From Desulfobacteraceae bacterium (GTDB lineage: Bacteria > Desulfobacterota > Desulfobacteria > Desulfobacterales > Desulfobacteraceae): 64,000 nt of DNA. Shown in pieces: positions 24,376-34,201 of this stretch. The stretch is taken from contig JADGFI010000001.1 of assembly GCA_016743945.1 (NCBI GenBank), positions 211,901 to 275,900 on the forward strand, in the 5' to 3' direction. Position numbers and translations under genes: made by a program. The notes below the pieces were generated by a model. The model saw only the letters and a program-made list of their open reading frames with translations, did no database searches and was not told where the DNA came from. Each line of letters begins with the position of its first letter. The first letter of the stretch is position 1.

Positions 24376-27300
24376 GAATACAGCCAGACCCTCAGCATGG
24401 AGATCAGCCTGTCGGGATCCACGGGTTTTGCAAGGTAATCGTTGGCCCCGGCTTCAATGCATTTATTCCGGTCCCCTTTCATGGCCTTGGCCGTGAGGGC
24501 GATGATGGGCAGCTTTTTTTGGGTTTTACGTATCTCCTGAATCGCCTCATATCCGTCCATCTTGGGCATCATGATATCCATGAGCACAATATCAATCTCC
24601 TTGTGTTCATTGGCCTTTTTAACCCCTTCCATGCCGTCCCTTGCAATGAGGACGGTCATTTGTTTTTCTTCCAGCACAGAGGAGAGGGCAAACACATTTC
24701 TCATGTCGTCATCCACCAGGAGGACGGTTTTTTCGCTCAACACGGTCTCCTTGTCATGGACCATTTTGAGAATTTTTTGTTTCTCCCTGGGCAGGTCGGC
24801 TTCCACCCTGTGGAGAAAAAGGGCGGATTCCTCCAGCAGGCGTTCTGGTGATTTGACCCCTTTGATGATAATACTTTCTGTATATTTTCTCAGTTTTTTG
24901 TCTTCTTCCAGGGTCAGATCCCGGCCTGTATAGACAATTACCGGGATTTTGGAACAGGTTTCGTGGTCACGGATTTTTTCCAGCAACTCAAATCCGGACA
25001 TGTCTTCCAGGCCAAGATCCAGAATCATACAGTCATAGTTTTGGCGGGTAAGGGCTTCATAGGCAAGAACGCCCGTTGCGACCATGGTGGTTTCAACATC
25101 GTTGTTGCCAATCAATTCTTTGATACTCTGGCATTGAATGGAATCATCCTCCACCACCAGCAGTTTTCTCACCGGGCGGGTGATGATATTCTCAATTTTG
25201 CAAAAGGTTTCTTCCACTTTTTCAATGGTCACGGGCTTGGTCAAGAACCCAATCGCCCCCATGCGCATGGCATCCAAAGAGCTGTCTGCCGCCGACATGA
25301 AATGGACTGGAATATGGCGTAGGTCTGAGTTGTTTTTAAGCCGTTCCAAAACGGTCCACCCGTCAATACCAGGCAGGCCGATGTCCAGCATGATGGCGCT
25401 GGGTTTGTGGTAATCTGCAAAATGGAGCCCGGTTTCACCGTCATGGGCAATGATGCACTTAAAGCCCCGTTCCCGGGCAAAATCCCGCATGATTTTAGCA
25501 GAAATTGGATCATCTTCAATGATCAACAGACTTTTGTCTCCCGGGGCCAGGATTTTTCTGTCATCCCGAACAGAGTTTTTTGGGGTCGCTGGGTCCGGCA
25601 CCGGCAACCGGGGTTGGGGTGTTTGTCGTTCACCAGGAGAACCGATCCTGTTCTCATGGGTTCTGGCCAGGCTTTTTTTATCGCCTGGTTTTGATTTCTG
25701 GGGCCCGGCGTCTTTGGAATGGTGCTCTGGGATCACAATGGTAAAGGTGCTGCCTTGGTTTTCTTCGCTGGAAAGATGGATAAATCCCCCCAGCAATTTG
25801 GCCAATTCCCTTGAAATGGAAAGACCTAGGCCCGTACCGCCATATTTTCTGGAGGTACTGCCGTCTGCCTGTTGAAAGGCTTCAAAAACAGCGGCCTGCT
25901 GTTTTTTGGGAATACCGATGCCATCATCCTTAACAGCAAAGGCAATCGTTGTTTCATGGGGGATGGCTTTGCCCGACAATAATTTTTTTGGAGGCCTTGC
26001 GATGGTAAGGCTGACCTGGCCTTTTTGGGTGAATTTGAAGGCATTGGTCAGAAGATTGCGTAATATTTGCTGCAATCGTAATGGATCCGTGTAAATGGTG
26101 TCCACCATGTCGGGTTGGGTATTGATAATAAAACCAATCTCTTTTTCCCGGGCAAGATCCCCAAACATTCGGTTTAAGTCATCCACGATCTGGGATATTG
26201 CCACATTTTCAGGCACCAGTTCTATTTTTCCCGCCTCCACCTTTGACAGGTCCAGGATCTCGTTGATCAGAGTGAGAAGGTCTTCCCCGCTGGAATGGAT
26301 CGCTTTAGACGATTCTATCTGCTTTTCCGTGAGGTTCTGTTTTTTGTTGCCGGCCAGAAGTTGGGACAGGATCAGGATGGAGTTCAAGGGGGTTCGAAGT
26401 TCATGGGACATATTGGCTAAAAATTCAGATTTATATTTGCTGGTGATTTCAAGCTCCTGGGCCTTGGCTTGTATATGTTCCTGGGCATCTACAAGAGCGA
26501 CATTCTTTTTTTCTATGGCTTCCTTTTGTTCTTCCAGGCTCAGGGTCTGTTCTTCCAGTTCTTCATTGGTAACCCGCAGTTCTTCCTGTTGTGCCTGGAG
26601 TTCTGCTTCAGATTCTTTGAGGGCACGGGCCTGTTCCTCCAACTCTTCATTGGTGACCCGCAGTTCCTCCTGTTGAGACTTAAGTTCTGCTTCAGACGCT
26701 TTCAGGGCAAGGGTCTGTTCTTTAAGGGTTTGGTTTTTGCCCAGCAGCTCCTGCTGGTTTTGCTGGGCATCTTCCAGAAGTTGTTTAATGATTCTGCGGG
26801 ATTTGGCGGTGTTCATTAAAATGGCGGTGTTTTTAATGTTTTGTTCAATGAATTGTTTTTGAAGATCCGTGAACCGGGTAAGGGATCCCAAAAGAAGAAT
26901 GCTTACCACTTCATCTTCAAAGATCAGGGGAACAATAATATAAGAGGAGGCAGTTTTTTGGCCGACCCCGTAATGAATTAAGGGAGCATCCTCCAAAACA
27001 TCGTTAAAGATAATGATTTTTTGTTCCAAAGCAGCCTGGCCTACCATTCCTTCTCCAACCTTAATGGTGTTGAAATTGCCTTTTCGATCTGTAAAGGCAT
27101 GGCTGGCATAGAGTTTTAATAACCCGTTGTGATTTCGATACAATGCGCCCAGCTGGGCATCCAAATGCCGGGTGATAAAGGAAACAAATTGTCGGCCCAA
27201 TTTTTTTTCATTCATTTCCCCGCGCAGGGCATCATCCAGTCCCTCTTTCCCTTTTTTAAGCCAGTCCTGGTCATGGAGGGTTCTAGACATGAGGTTCAAT

Positions 27301-28463
27301 GCCCATGCCAGTTTTCCCAGTTCATCTCTCTGGTTCAACGTAAGGGTTTTGTTAAACTCTCCTGCGGCAATGGCCTGGGCAAATTTTACATCCTCGATAA
27401 TCGGCCGGGTTATATTTCGGGATAGAAAAAAAATGCCAATACCGATGAGGGTAATCAATATGACAGAAATACCCAGGGTTTTGACGAGGATTCGCCGGAC
27501 AGGGGCTTCCACTTCATACTGGTCAATTTTGGAAATTAGAAACCAGTTCATTCCGAATATATCCAGTTTGTTATAGGCCGCTAGCACGGTTTTTCCCACA
27601 CTATCCGTATAAATATCATGGCCCCCTTCATACCCTTTTCTTGTTGCGTCTTCCCAATAGGCAAGGTTGTTGTCCAGGGTAACCCCGATGACATAGCGGC
27701 CGTCTCCCATGGTCTGAAGGCTGCTTCTGAGTTCAAATTTGTTTTGAGAGGCCTTCCAGTTGAGGATGTAGGATTCCCCTGTCCGGCCCATGCCTTTTCG
27801 GGATTCCATGATGTTGCTGATCATGGACGGGGTGGCCTGGAGGATTATGACGGCTAAAAGTCGACCCCTGGTATCGAATATCGGTTGCCCGGCAAAGGCG
27901 GTTTCCATTCCCCCGGCCGGTTCACAGGGCTCAAAATCAATGAGAACCCCTTTTTTTGTTTCCACAATTGTTTTCCATGCCCGGGCAAGGCCGGTTTTTG
28001 AATAGGAGGATTGGGCAAGGCGCTGCCCCAGGCTCTGGAAATCTTTTTCATTGGAAAACAGGATTCGGCCCTGGTCTGCATCAATAATCTTTAGATCCTG
28101 GATTCCGGCGGAGACGATAAATAGTTTCAGGGAGTCTGCATAGGTTTTTACCAGGGTATTGTATTCTGTTATTTGAGGGGCCTGAATTTTATGGAATTCA
28201 ATGAGTTTTTGACTGAATTTGAGAATTTGGTTGTTCCCTGCCAACTGTTTTAAATTCAGGGCCCGTTGTTTGAAAACAGATTCCAGTTGGCCGGTTCGGA
28301 TGGTCTGAATCGCTGCCAGGTGATTGAAAGATTTTTCCATCAATGCAGAGGAGGCAAGCTTGCTGCCGTAATATCCAGCGATTAAAAGGGGCAAAATTCC
28401 ACTTATAAGAAATAAGATAATCAGTTTGGGCCGTATGTTCAGGTCAGCTAGTTTAGACACCAT
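24372..28463 (-). CDS. membrane hybrid histidine kinase with three receiver domains
   Basis: A 1,363-residue kinase. In order: a membrane helix (about 13-31), a periplasmic dCache-like sensor, a second helix (about 333-350), HAMP, a GAF domain (about 420-560), a coiled coil with a tandem repeat of about 28 residues built on SEAELxxQQEELRVTNEELEEQ (about 580-640), HisKA with H687 (NMSHELRTPLNS), HATPase (DDGIGIP, GGTGLGLSISREL), then three receivers with phospho-acceptors D1027, D1149 and D1296. It is the first gene of an operon with CheR, CheB and a REC-GGDEF protein, each overlapping or abutting the next. It probably links an extracytoplasmic ligand to c-di-GMP output, with the receivers tuning phosphate flow. 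Confidence 0.9.
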   Translation of the reverse strand: MVSKLADLNIRPKLIILFLISGILPLLIAGYYGSKLASSALMEKSFNHLAAIQTIRTGQLESVFKQRALNLKQLAGNNQILKFSQKLIEFHKIQAPQITEYNTLVKTYADSLKLFIVSAGIQDLKIIDADQGRILFSNEKDFQSLGQRLAQSSYSKTGLARAWKTIVETKKGVLIDFEPCEPAGGMETAFAGQPIFDTRGRLLAVIILQATPSMISNIMESRKGMGRTGESYILNWKASQNKFELRSSLQTMGDGRYVIGVTLDNNLAYWEDATRKGYEGGHDIYTDSVGKTVLAAYNKLDIFGMNWFLISKIDQYEVEAPVRRILVKTLGISVILITLIGIGIFFLSRNITRPIIEDVKFAQAIAAGEFNKTLTLNQRDELGKLAWALNLMSRTLHDQDWLKKGKEGLDDALRGEMNEKKLGRQFVSFITRHLDAQLGALYRNHNGLLKLYASHAFTDRKGNFNTIKVGEGMVGQAALEQKIIIFNDVLEDAPLIHYGVGQKTASSYIIVPLIFEDEVVSILLLGSLTRFTDLQKQFIEQNIKNTAILMNTAKSRRIIKQLLEDAQQNQQELLGKNQTLKEQTLALKASEAELKSQQEELRVTNEELEEQARALKESEAELQAQQEELRVTNEELEEQTLSLEEQKEAIEKKNVALVDAQEHIQAKAQELEITSKYKSEFLANMSHELRTPLNSILILSQLLAGNKKQNLTEKQIESSKAIHSSGEDLLTLINEILDLSKVEAGKIELVPENVAISQIVDDLNRMFGDLAREKEIGFIINTQPDMVDTIYTDPLRLQQILRNLLTNAFKFTQKGQVSLTIARPPKKLLSGKAIPHETTIAFAVKDDGIGIPKKQQAAVFEAFQQADGSTSRKYGGTGLGLSISRELAKLLGGFIHLSSEENQGSTFTIVIPEHHSKDAGPQKSKPGDKKSLARTHENRIGSPGERQTPQPRLPVPDPATPKNSVRDDRKILAPGDKSLLIIEDDPISAKIMRDFARERGFKCIIAHDGETGLHFADYHKPSAIMLDIGLPGIDGWTVLERLKNNSDLRHIPVHFMSAADSSLDAMRMGAIGFLTKPVTIEKVEETFCKIENIITRPVRKLLVVEDDSIQCQSIKELIGNNDVETTMVATGVLAYEALTRQNYDCMILDLGLEDMSGFELLEKIRDHETCSKIPVIVYTGRDLTLEEDKKLRKYTESIIIKGVKSPERLLEESALFLHRVEADLPREKQKILKMVHDKETVLSEKTVLLVDDDMRNVFALSSVLEEKQMTVLIARDGMEGVKKANEHKEIDIVLMDIMMPKMDGYEAIQEIRKTQKKLPIIALTAKAMKGDRNKCIEAGANDYLAKPVDPDRLISMLRVWLYS

Positions 28464-28703
28464 TTACTCATCCTCATCATTTGCGTAGAAGGGAAGGGCA
28501 TGCTATCATCGGGTACCCGGTCCCAGATATAAACTTTACTCATTTGCTGAAAAAATCTTGCGGGTTACGATAGCATATAATTTAAAAGAAAGACACGCTA
28601 ATTCACCGTCTAATTTTCCATAAAGTCCGTTGAAAAAAAAGAAAAAAATGATACACTGCATTGAAATTGTAAAAACTTTTAAAGTTGTGCGAACAAAGAA
28701 AGG

Positions 28704-31700
28704 ATGGTTGTGAAATCAAAAGCCCTTGAAGTCAATCTTTCCGGTACCAGAGCCGATGTCACCATTGATGAAAAATATCAATTGTTATTGGACATTTTTG
28801 ACGGGTATGTGGGGATTTTAAACCGGTTGGAAATTTTTTTAAAAGAACTGTCCCATCCTTACCGGAACTGGGGGTTTATTGTCAGTGAGGCCCGGCATTT
28901 TACCCTTCATTATTTTTATCTTTACAAACCCCACCCCGAGGGCAGAAAGGCCCTGGAGCTTTTTTCCGATATTTTTATCTCAGCTTTTGAGTCCCGGCCG
29001 GAGCAGGGTGTCAGGGCCGCTGCCGTGGATAACCTGATGCTGGTGCTCCACCACATTGCCAAGGAATCCGGTCGAGAGGTGGCAAGGTTTTTTCCGGTGA
29101 TGGAAAAAGAAATGAACCGGATTCATTCCTATGAAGGCTCGTCGTTTCATCTCTTTGTCTGCTCCTATTATCAGCCGGACAGGCTGGCCCAAATGCTTCT
29201 GGAAAATTTAGGAAAGAATAAGGCGGTACCCATTGAACCAGGGCTGTTTTTATCATTGAACCGTTTGCTGGTCAAGTTTTATGACGCCTCCTTCACCTAT
29301 TGGCTGGAACAAGACGACCCGGTTGAGTGGATGCGGGAAAACATTGATGAATGGCGGCTCAATGATGGCTTTATCCAGAGTCTAGACGCGATTTCCCATT
29401 CCCGGCTGACCCGCTGGCAAGAGAACCTTCGGTTGTTTGTCCTCACCCATGACATGGAATCTTGTGACACCACAGCCAAGCTTGTCCAGTTGACCGGGTA
29501 CCGCGATTTTGTCAAGCGTTTCAAAGAGGTTCCCCGTCAGATTTTAGACCATTCCCAGGGCAAAACCTATGGCAAGTATTTCAAGCTCACCTTTCTTTTC
29601 TATATTATCCATTCACCCGGGCTTGCCGGAATTCACAGAGAGGCCCTGGGAGACATCCACAGAACCCTGATCCATTTGATCGGGGACCGGGGGTTTAAAA
29701 AAGATATCCGAATTGTGGACCAGACCTTTTCCCTGCTCAAGGAGCATAGGGGCCGGTACCCGGGAACGGTGCTGGAGTGTATCCACAAGATCGGCGATGC
29801 CGTATACAAGACCGATGAAATTGAATTGATCAATCATTTCATAGACAGGGCTGTAGACCACGGGTTCCAGTTTCCCATGATACGGGGCACAGGCGAAGAC
29901 TGGCAGATTCAGGGAAACAATGCCCATGTGAAAAACATCCGGGTTTTTCTAAGTCTTGTGGGTCAAGAGCCCAAAAAATCCAAACGCCTGCTGTCTGCTT
30001 TGATCGTTTCCCTGTCCATTGGCGGGGTTTTTATCCGGGACACCGATCTTTTCCCCAGGGATATCACTCAATTCTTAAATTCAGACGTGGGACCGGTGTT
30101 TAACCTGGTCAAGCAATTGGCAAGGCTTTTGCCGACTTTTTTTAATGAAATCGGTGCCGAAGGAAGCTTAAGGGATATCTCCACTCAGCTGGATGAGGCC
30201 TGTAATAGACGGGACCGCCTTGTTCATTTTTTGAGAAAACAGTGCCATGTGGAAAGTTCCAGCCGGATTGTGGAATTTATCGAGCAGGTCATCCTCTTCT
30301 GGAAAACCCGGGATAAAAAGCCCCTTGAGCCCTTTGTTCCCCCGTCTATTTATGGGGAAATCAGCCCGACCGGGCGCTTTGTTGATGGGCCGGGCAAAAT
30401 TTTATTGTTCCTTGAATCTAAGGCCTTGGTCCAGCCGGAGGATTATCTTGTGTGTAAGCAGGAAGTCTTGGACCGGCTGGTGGATAAGGTTGAGGGGGTT
30501 AAAAAACTGGACCGGTCCCGGGTGAAGCTTATGTTTCGATTTTACCGGCTGCTCAATGAAAAATACGGAATCAGCAACCTGAATCTAAAAGACTATCTGG
30601 CGGGTTTCAGGACAGAGGACCTGCCCGATCCCCAGCGGCTTATTTTGGCCCTTGAAGAACAAGACCTGGCAACCAGGATTGAGCTTTTATTGAAATATAT
30701 GCTCCAGCTCAAGGAGATCATCCTTTCGGACAAGACCTATGCCGTCAATGAGGCCATTTATCACAAACGGCATTTTGCCGTGGATATTCCCTCCATGTAC
30801 GGCAGTTATAATGAGGCAAAATTTGATGCCCTGGGGCTTACCCTTCGAATTGAGAGCATTGTAAATGTTTTGTTTGAAGACCTGATTAATGGGATTGACC
30901 TGCGCTTGATAACCAAACCTACCTTTGTCAAAATTTTCAGTATTCTGATGTTGTTTCGCAAGGCCTTGAGTCTGGACGGCATTGTGTCCAACAAACTGGA
31001 TACCCAGCTGGAGTTCTTAAAGTATAGTGTGAATATCACCACCTGTTCATTTACCCAGTATCTGGATATCTTCAAGGGATTCATACGGGCGGTGGCCGAT
31101 GCCGTCTCTGATCATTTCAACACCATCCATTCTCGAAACCTTGTCCACGTGGAATCGAGGATCGGAAAAGATCAGATTCTTACCAAATATCTGCCCGGGG
31201 CCTATGCCGATAATGGCGCGAATCTGGGCGCCAAGATGGCTGAAAAGTTGGATCAGCGGGTGGCGGATATCTTTTTCAGGGATCGGATTGCCACCTCCCT
31301 GGGGCTGCAGCAATTGGATGTTTTTTTAAACCGGATCCTGCACACCCTGTTCCGGCAATCTGAAAAGCTTTCCCAGGATGAGCTTTCCGCTTTGCTCAAT
31401 TATGATCCCAAATGTTCTGTTACCAATATTGACGATGAGGGTCCCATCTCCAATAATATTATTTACCTGGGCAACAAGGGGTGGAACTTGATCAAACTTA
31501 AACATCTGGGTATTGAAATTCCCAATGGGTTTATCATTACCACCGAGGTGTTCAAGTGCCTGGATTTGATCAATGGTTACACGCCGGCAGCGGTGAATTT
31601 TAAACAACATGTGACCGCCATGCTCGCCCGTTTGGAGGAAAAAAGCCATGCCTCCTTCGGGGATCCGGCAAATCCGTTGCTCCTGTCGGTTCGGAGTGGA

Positions 31701-32930
31701 TCTTCCATTTCCCAGCCCGGGATGCTGGATTCCTTTTTAAATGTGGGAATTAATGAAGAGATCGCTGCCAGCATTGCTCAAAAAACAGGCAATCCCTGGT
31801 TTGCATGGGATTCCTACCGCAGATTTCTCCAGGCCTACGGCATGACCTTTGATATCCAGCGGGATGCCTTTGACCAGGTGATCAATAATTTCAAGGAACG
31901 CCACAAGATTTCCTTTAAGCGGTATTTTACAGGCGCTCAGATGCGGGAGGTGGCCCTGGCCTACAAGCAATTGCTCATGAATTCCGGGGTGGAGCTCATT
32001 GAATCTCCCATGGAACAACTTTTTTTGGGCATCCACAAGGTGTTTTCTTCCTGGAATTCCAAACGGGCAAAGGACTATCGCCAGATCATGGGCATCTCCG
32101 ATGACTGGGGCACGGCTGTAACGGTCCAGGCCATGGTTTTTGGTAATCGATCCAGGCAGTCCGGATCCGGCGTGGTTTTCAGTCACAGCCCCAAATTGCC
32201 CGGGGATACCATCCGGCTTTGGGGGGATTTTACCATTGGTAACCAGGGAGAAGATGTGGTATCCGGCCTGGTCAAAACTCTGCCCATATCGGAAATCCAG
32301 AAGGATCTGGAGGAAAGGGAGTCAAAAACAAGCCTGGAAACCAAATTCCCCCAAATTTACAAGCAGCTTGTTTCCATTGTCCAGCAGTTGATCTATGACG
32401 GCGGTTGGAATCCCCAGGAAATTGAGTTTACCTTTGAGGGGCCTGAAAAAAAGGACTTGTTCATCCTCCAGGCCAGGGATCTCTCGTTGCGAGACCGGAA
32501 AAAAATGACCGGGTTTGAGGCCGATGACATGGAACTTGCTGCCGTCTACCTGGGCCAGGGAATTGGTGTGAGCGGGGGTGCCATGAGCGGCAGGATTGTG
32601 TTTACCCTGGAAGAAATAGACGGATTTCGCCGCCAGGACCCGGATGCAAATGTCATTCTTGTCCGCAACGACACCGTGCCCGATGATATCCTGGAGATTG
32701 ATGCGGCAGACGGGATTTTAACGGCCAAGGGGGGGCTGACCTCCCATGCCGCCGTGGTGGCCTACAATCTGAGAAAAACCTGTGTGGTGGGGTGTGAAAA
32801 CCTGGTGTGCAATGAACAGGAGAAAAAATGTAAACTGGATGGGGTGGAAATGAAAGTGGGGGATTATATCAGTATTAACGGATACAAGGGATCTGTATAT
32901 CAAGGTGAAATAAAAGTCAGTTTAATTTAA
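28704..32930 (+). CDS. large PPDK-like ATP-binding and phosphohistidine protein lacking the PEP/pyruvate barrel
   Basis: A 1,408-residue protein. From about residue 914 it carries a pyruvate phosphate dikinase N domain: NKGWNLIKLKHLGIEIPNGF, SVRSGSSISQPGMLDSFLN and the late FEGPEKKDLFILQAR. The swivelling phosphohistidine domain follows, with H1348 in GGLTSHAAVVA, and the protein ends 60 residues later. The C-terminal PEP/pyruvate TIM barrel is absent. The first 900 residues are helical and unlike anything I recognise. ATP-dependent phosphorylation of the histidine looks possible, but the final acceptor is unknown. ATG 28704 sits on AAAGG; GTG 28710 has better spacing. GAPDH follows after 15 bases, hinting at a link to central carbon flow. 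Confidence 0.8.
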   Translation: MVVKSKALEVNLSGTRADVTIDEKYQLLLDIFDGYVGILNRLEIFLKELSHPYRNWGFIVSEARHFTLHYFYLYKPHPEGRKALELFSDIFISAFESRPEQGVRAAAVDNLMLVLHHIAKESGREVARFFPVMEKEMNRIHSYEGSSFHLFVCSYYQPDRLAQMLLENLGKNKAVPIEPGLFLSLNRLLVKFYDASFTYWLEQDDPVEWMRENIDEWRLNDGFIQSLDAISHSRLTRWQENLRLFVLTHDMESCDTTAKLVQLTGYRDFVKRFKEVPRQILDHSQGKTYGKYFKLTFLFYIIHSPGLAGIHREALGDIHRTLIHLIGDRGFKKDIRIVDQTFSLLKEHRGRYPGTVLECIHKIGDAVYKTDEIELINHFIDRAVDHGFQFPMIRGTGEDWQIQGNNAHVKNIRVFLSLVGQEPKKSKRLLSALIVSLSIGGVFIRDTDLFPRDITQFLNSDVGPVFNLVKQLARLLPTFFNEIGAEGSLRDISTQLDEACNRRDRLVHFLRKQCHVESSSRIVEFIEQVILFWKTRDKKPLEPFVPPSIYGEISPTGRFVDGPGKILLFLESKALVQPEDYLVCKQEVLDRLVDKVEGVKKLDRSRVKLMFRFYRLLNEKYGISNLNLKDYLAGFRTEDLPDPQRLILALEEQDLATRIELLLKYMLQLKEIILSDKTYAVNEAIYHKRHFAVDIPSMYGSYNEAKFDALGLTLRIESIVNVLFEDLINGIDLRLITKPTFVKIFSILMLFRKALSLDGIVSNKLDTQLEFLKYSVNITTCSFTQYLDIFKGFIRAVADAVSDHFNTIHSRNLVHVESRIGKDQILTKYLPGAYADNGANLGAKMAEKLDQRVADIFFRDRIATSLGLQQLDVFLNRILHTLFRQSEKLSQDELSALLNYDPKCSVTNIDDEGPISNNIIYLGNKGWNLIKLKHLGIEIPNGFIITTEVFKCLDLINGYTPAAVNFKQHVTAMLARLEEKSHASFGDPANPLLLSVRSGSSISQPGMLDSFLNVGINEEIAASIAQKTGNPWFAWDSYRRFLQAYGMTFDIQRDAFDQVINNFKERHKISFKRYFTGAQMREVALAYKQLLMNSGVELIESPMEQLFLGIHKVFSSWNSKRAKDYRQIMGISDDWGTAVTVQAMVFGNRSRQSGSGVVFSHSPKLPGDTIRLWGDFTIGNQGEDVVSGLVKTLPISEIQKDLEERESKTSLETKFPQIYKQLVSIVQQLIYDGGWNPQEIEFTFEGPEKKDLFILQARDLSLRDRKKMTGFEADDMELAAVYLGQGIGVSGGAMSGRIVFTLEEIDGFRRQDPDANVILVRNDTVPDDILEIDAADGILTAKGGLTSHAAVVAYNLRKTCVVGCENLVCNEQEKKCKLDGVEMKVGDYISINGYKGSVYQGEIKVSLI

Positions 32931-32945
32931 AAAGGGGTACAACAT

Positions 32946-34196
32946 ATGAATACAAATGACCCAATAGTCCTGGGCATTAACGGACTTGGAAGAATCGGAA
33001 AATTGACCCTGTGGCACCATGCCGGCAGAAAATTTTTTAACAAAATTGTGATCAACCTGGGCAGGGAGGTGGGCACCTCACTGGATGATATCCTCCACTA
33101 TATTGAGCGGGACTCCACCTATGGCCGTCTGGAAGCATATTTGCACGGATATCAGGGGAAACCGGTCATCACCGATGTGAATGTGGCGGCATCTTCCTTT
33201 AAGGTGAACGAAATTGAGGTTAAAATTTTGAACACCCACAGAAACCCCAGGAATATTGAATGGGCAGACCACGGGGTGACGATTGTTGTGGATACCACGG
33301 GCCAGTTTCTGGATCCAAATCTTGGCGCCGATGATCCCAAGGGATCTATTCGGGGGCACCTTGAGGCCGGCGTTCAAAAGGTTGTGGCCTCGGCACCTTT
33401 TAAGCTCAAACAAGGGGCTGCCATGCCCGATGATGCCGTGACAACGGTAATGGGGGTTAATGACAAGGACTATGATCCGATCCGCCACATCCTTATTTCC
33501 AATGCTTCGTGTACCACCACCTGTCTTTCTCATATGGTCAAACCCTTGTTGGATGCCTTTGGCATCGAACGGGTATTGTCCGCCTCCATGGCCACCATCC
33601 ATGCGGCCACAGGATCCCAGCAGGTGCTGGACCGTCTGCCCAAGCGAGGCGCCGTGGACTTGAGAAAGAACCGGTCCATTCTGAACAATATTATCCTGAC
33701 CACCACCGGGGCTGCCAAGGCATTGCAATTGGTGATTCCGGAAATGGCCACCATTGGGTTTATTGCTGAATCCGTGCGTATTCCCATCTCCACGGGGTCT
33801 TTGATCATCCTGGTGATGAATTTTCAGGATGAGCTCAATAAAAAGCCCATCCGCCGGGATATGATCAATGATATCTATAAAGTTGCGGCAGAGCAGAATT
33901 CAAACGGCTATCTGGTGTTTACAAATAAGCAGAATGTTTCGTCGGATATTATCGGCACACCCAAGGCCGGGGCTGTCATTGAAGGTCATGAAACCCATAC
34001 AAGGACCGGGACCATCAATATAAATCTGGAACATATGCAGGGCATTGACAAGGATATCCTTGACAGCATCAAGGACCAGGTGGGCAGTATCCAGGTCACC
34101 CAGTCTGTGATATACGGGTGGTACGACAATGAAATGGCAAGCTATGTCAACATGATGGGCGACCGCACGGTCTCTATTGCAGAAACCCTGGAATAG
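32946..34196 (+). CDS. divergent glyceraldehyde-3-phosphate dehydrogenase
   Basis: A 416-residue dehydrogenase, about 80 residues longer than usual GAPDH. The NAD-binding loop GINGLGRIGKL is normal and the catalytic Cys189 lies in SNASCTTTCLSHMVKPLL. HAATGSQQVLDRLPKRGAVD and the final YGWYDNEMASYVNMM match the family. After the second strand the sequence reads VINLGRE: the acidic residue that normally contacts the NAD ribose is Leu38, so cofactor choice may differ (NADP or dual). GGGG lies nine bases before the ATG. It is tightly placed between the PPDK-like gene and a DUF3108 gene, so it may serve gluconeogenesis. A short copy of codons 267-279 recurs in the mosaic at 38721. Confidence 0.9.
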   Translation: MNTNDPIVLGINGLGRIGKLTLWHHAGRKFFNKIVINLGREVGTSLDDILHYIERDSTYGRLEAYLHGYQGKPVITDVNVAASSFKVNEIEVKILNTHRNPRNIEWADHGVTIVVDTTGQFLDPNLGADDPKGSIRGHLEAGVQKVVASAPFKLKQGAAMPDDAVTTVMGVNDKDYDPIRHILISNASCTTTCLSHMVKPLLDAFGIERVLSASMATIHAATGSQQVLDRLPKRGAVDLRKNRSILNNIILTTTGAAKALQLVIPEMATIGFIAESVRIPISTGSLIILVMNFQDELNKKPIRRDMINDIYKVAAEQNSNGYLVFTNKQNVSSDIIGTPKAGAVIEGHETHTRTGTININLEHMQGIDKDILDSIKDQVGSIQVTQSVIYGWYDNEMASYVNMMGDRTVSIAETLE

Positions 34197-34201
34197 GAAC
34201 A

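Noticed and set aside
26095-26676. Serine-rich 193-codon frame opposite the coiled coil
   Set aside because: Ser/Arg repetition is the mirror of the Glu/Leu repeat in the kinase.
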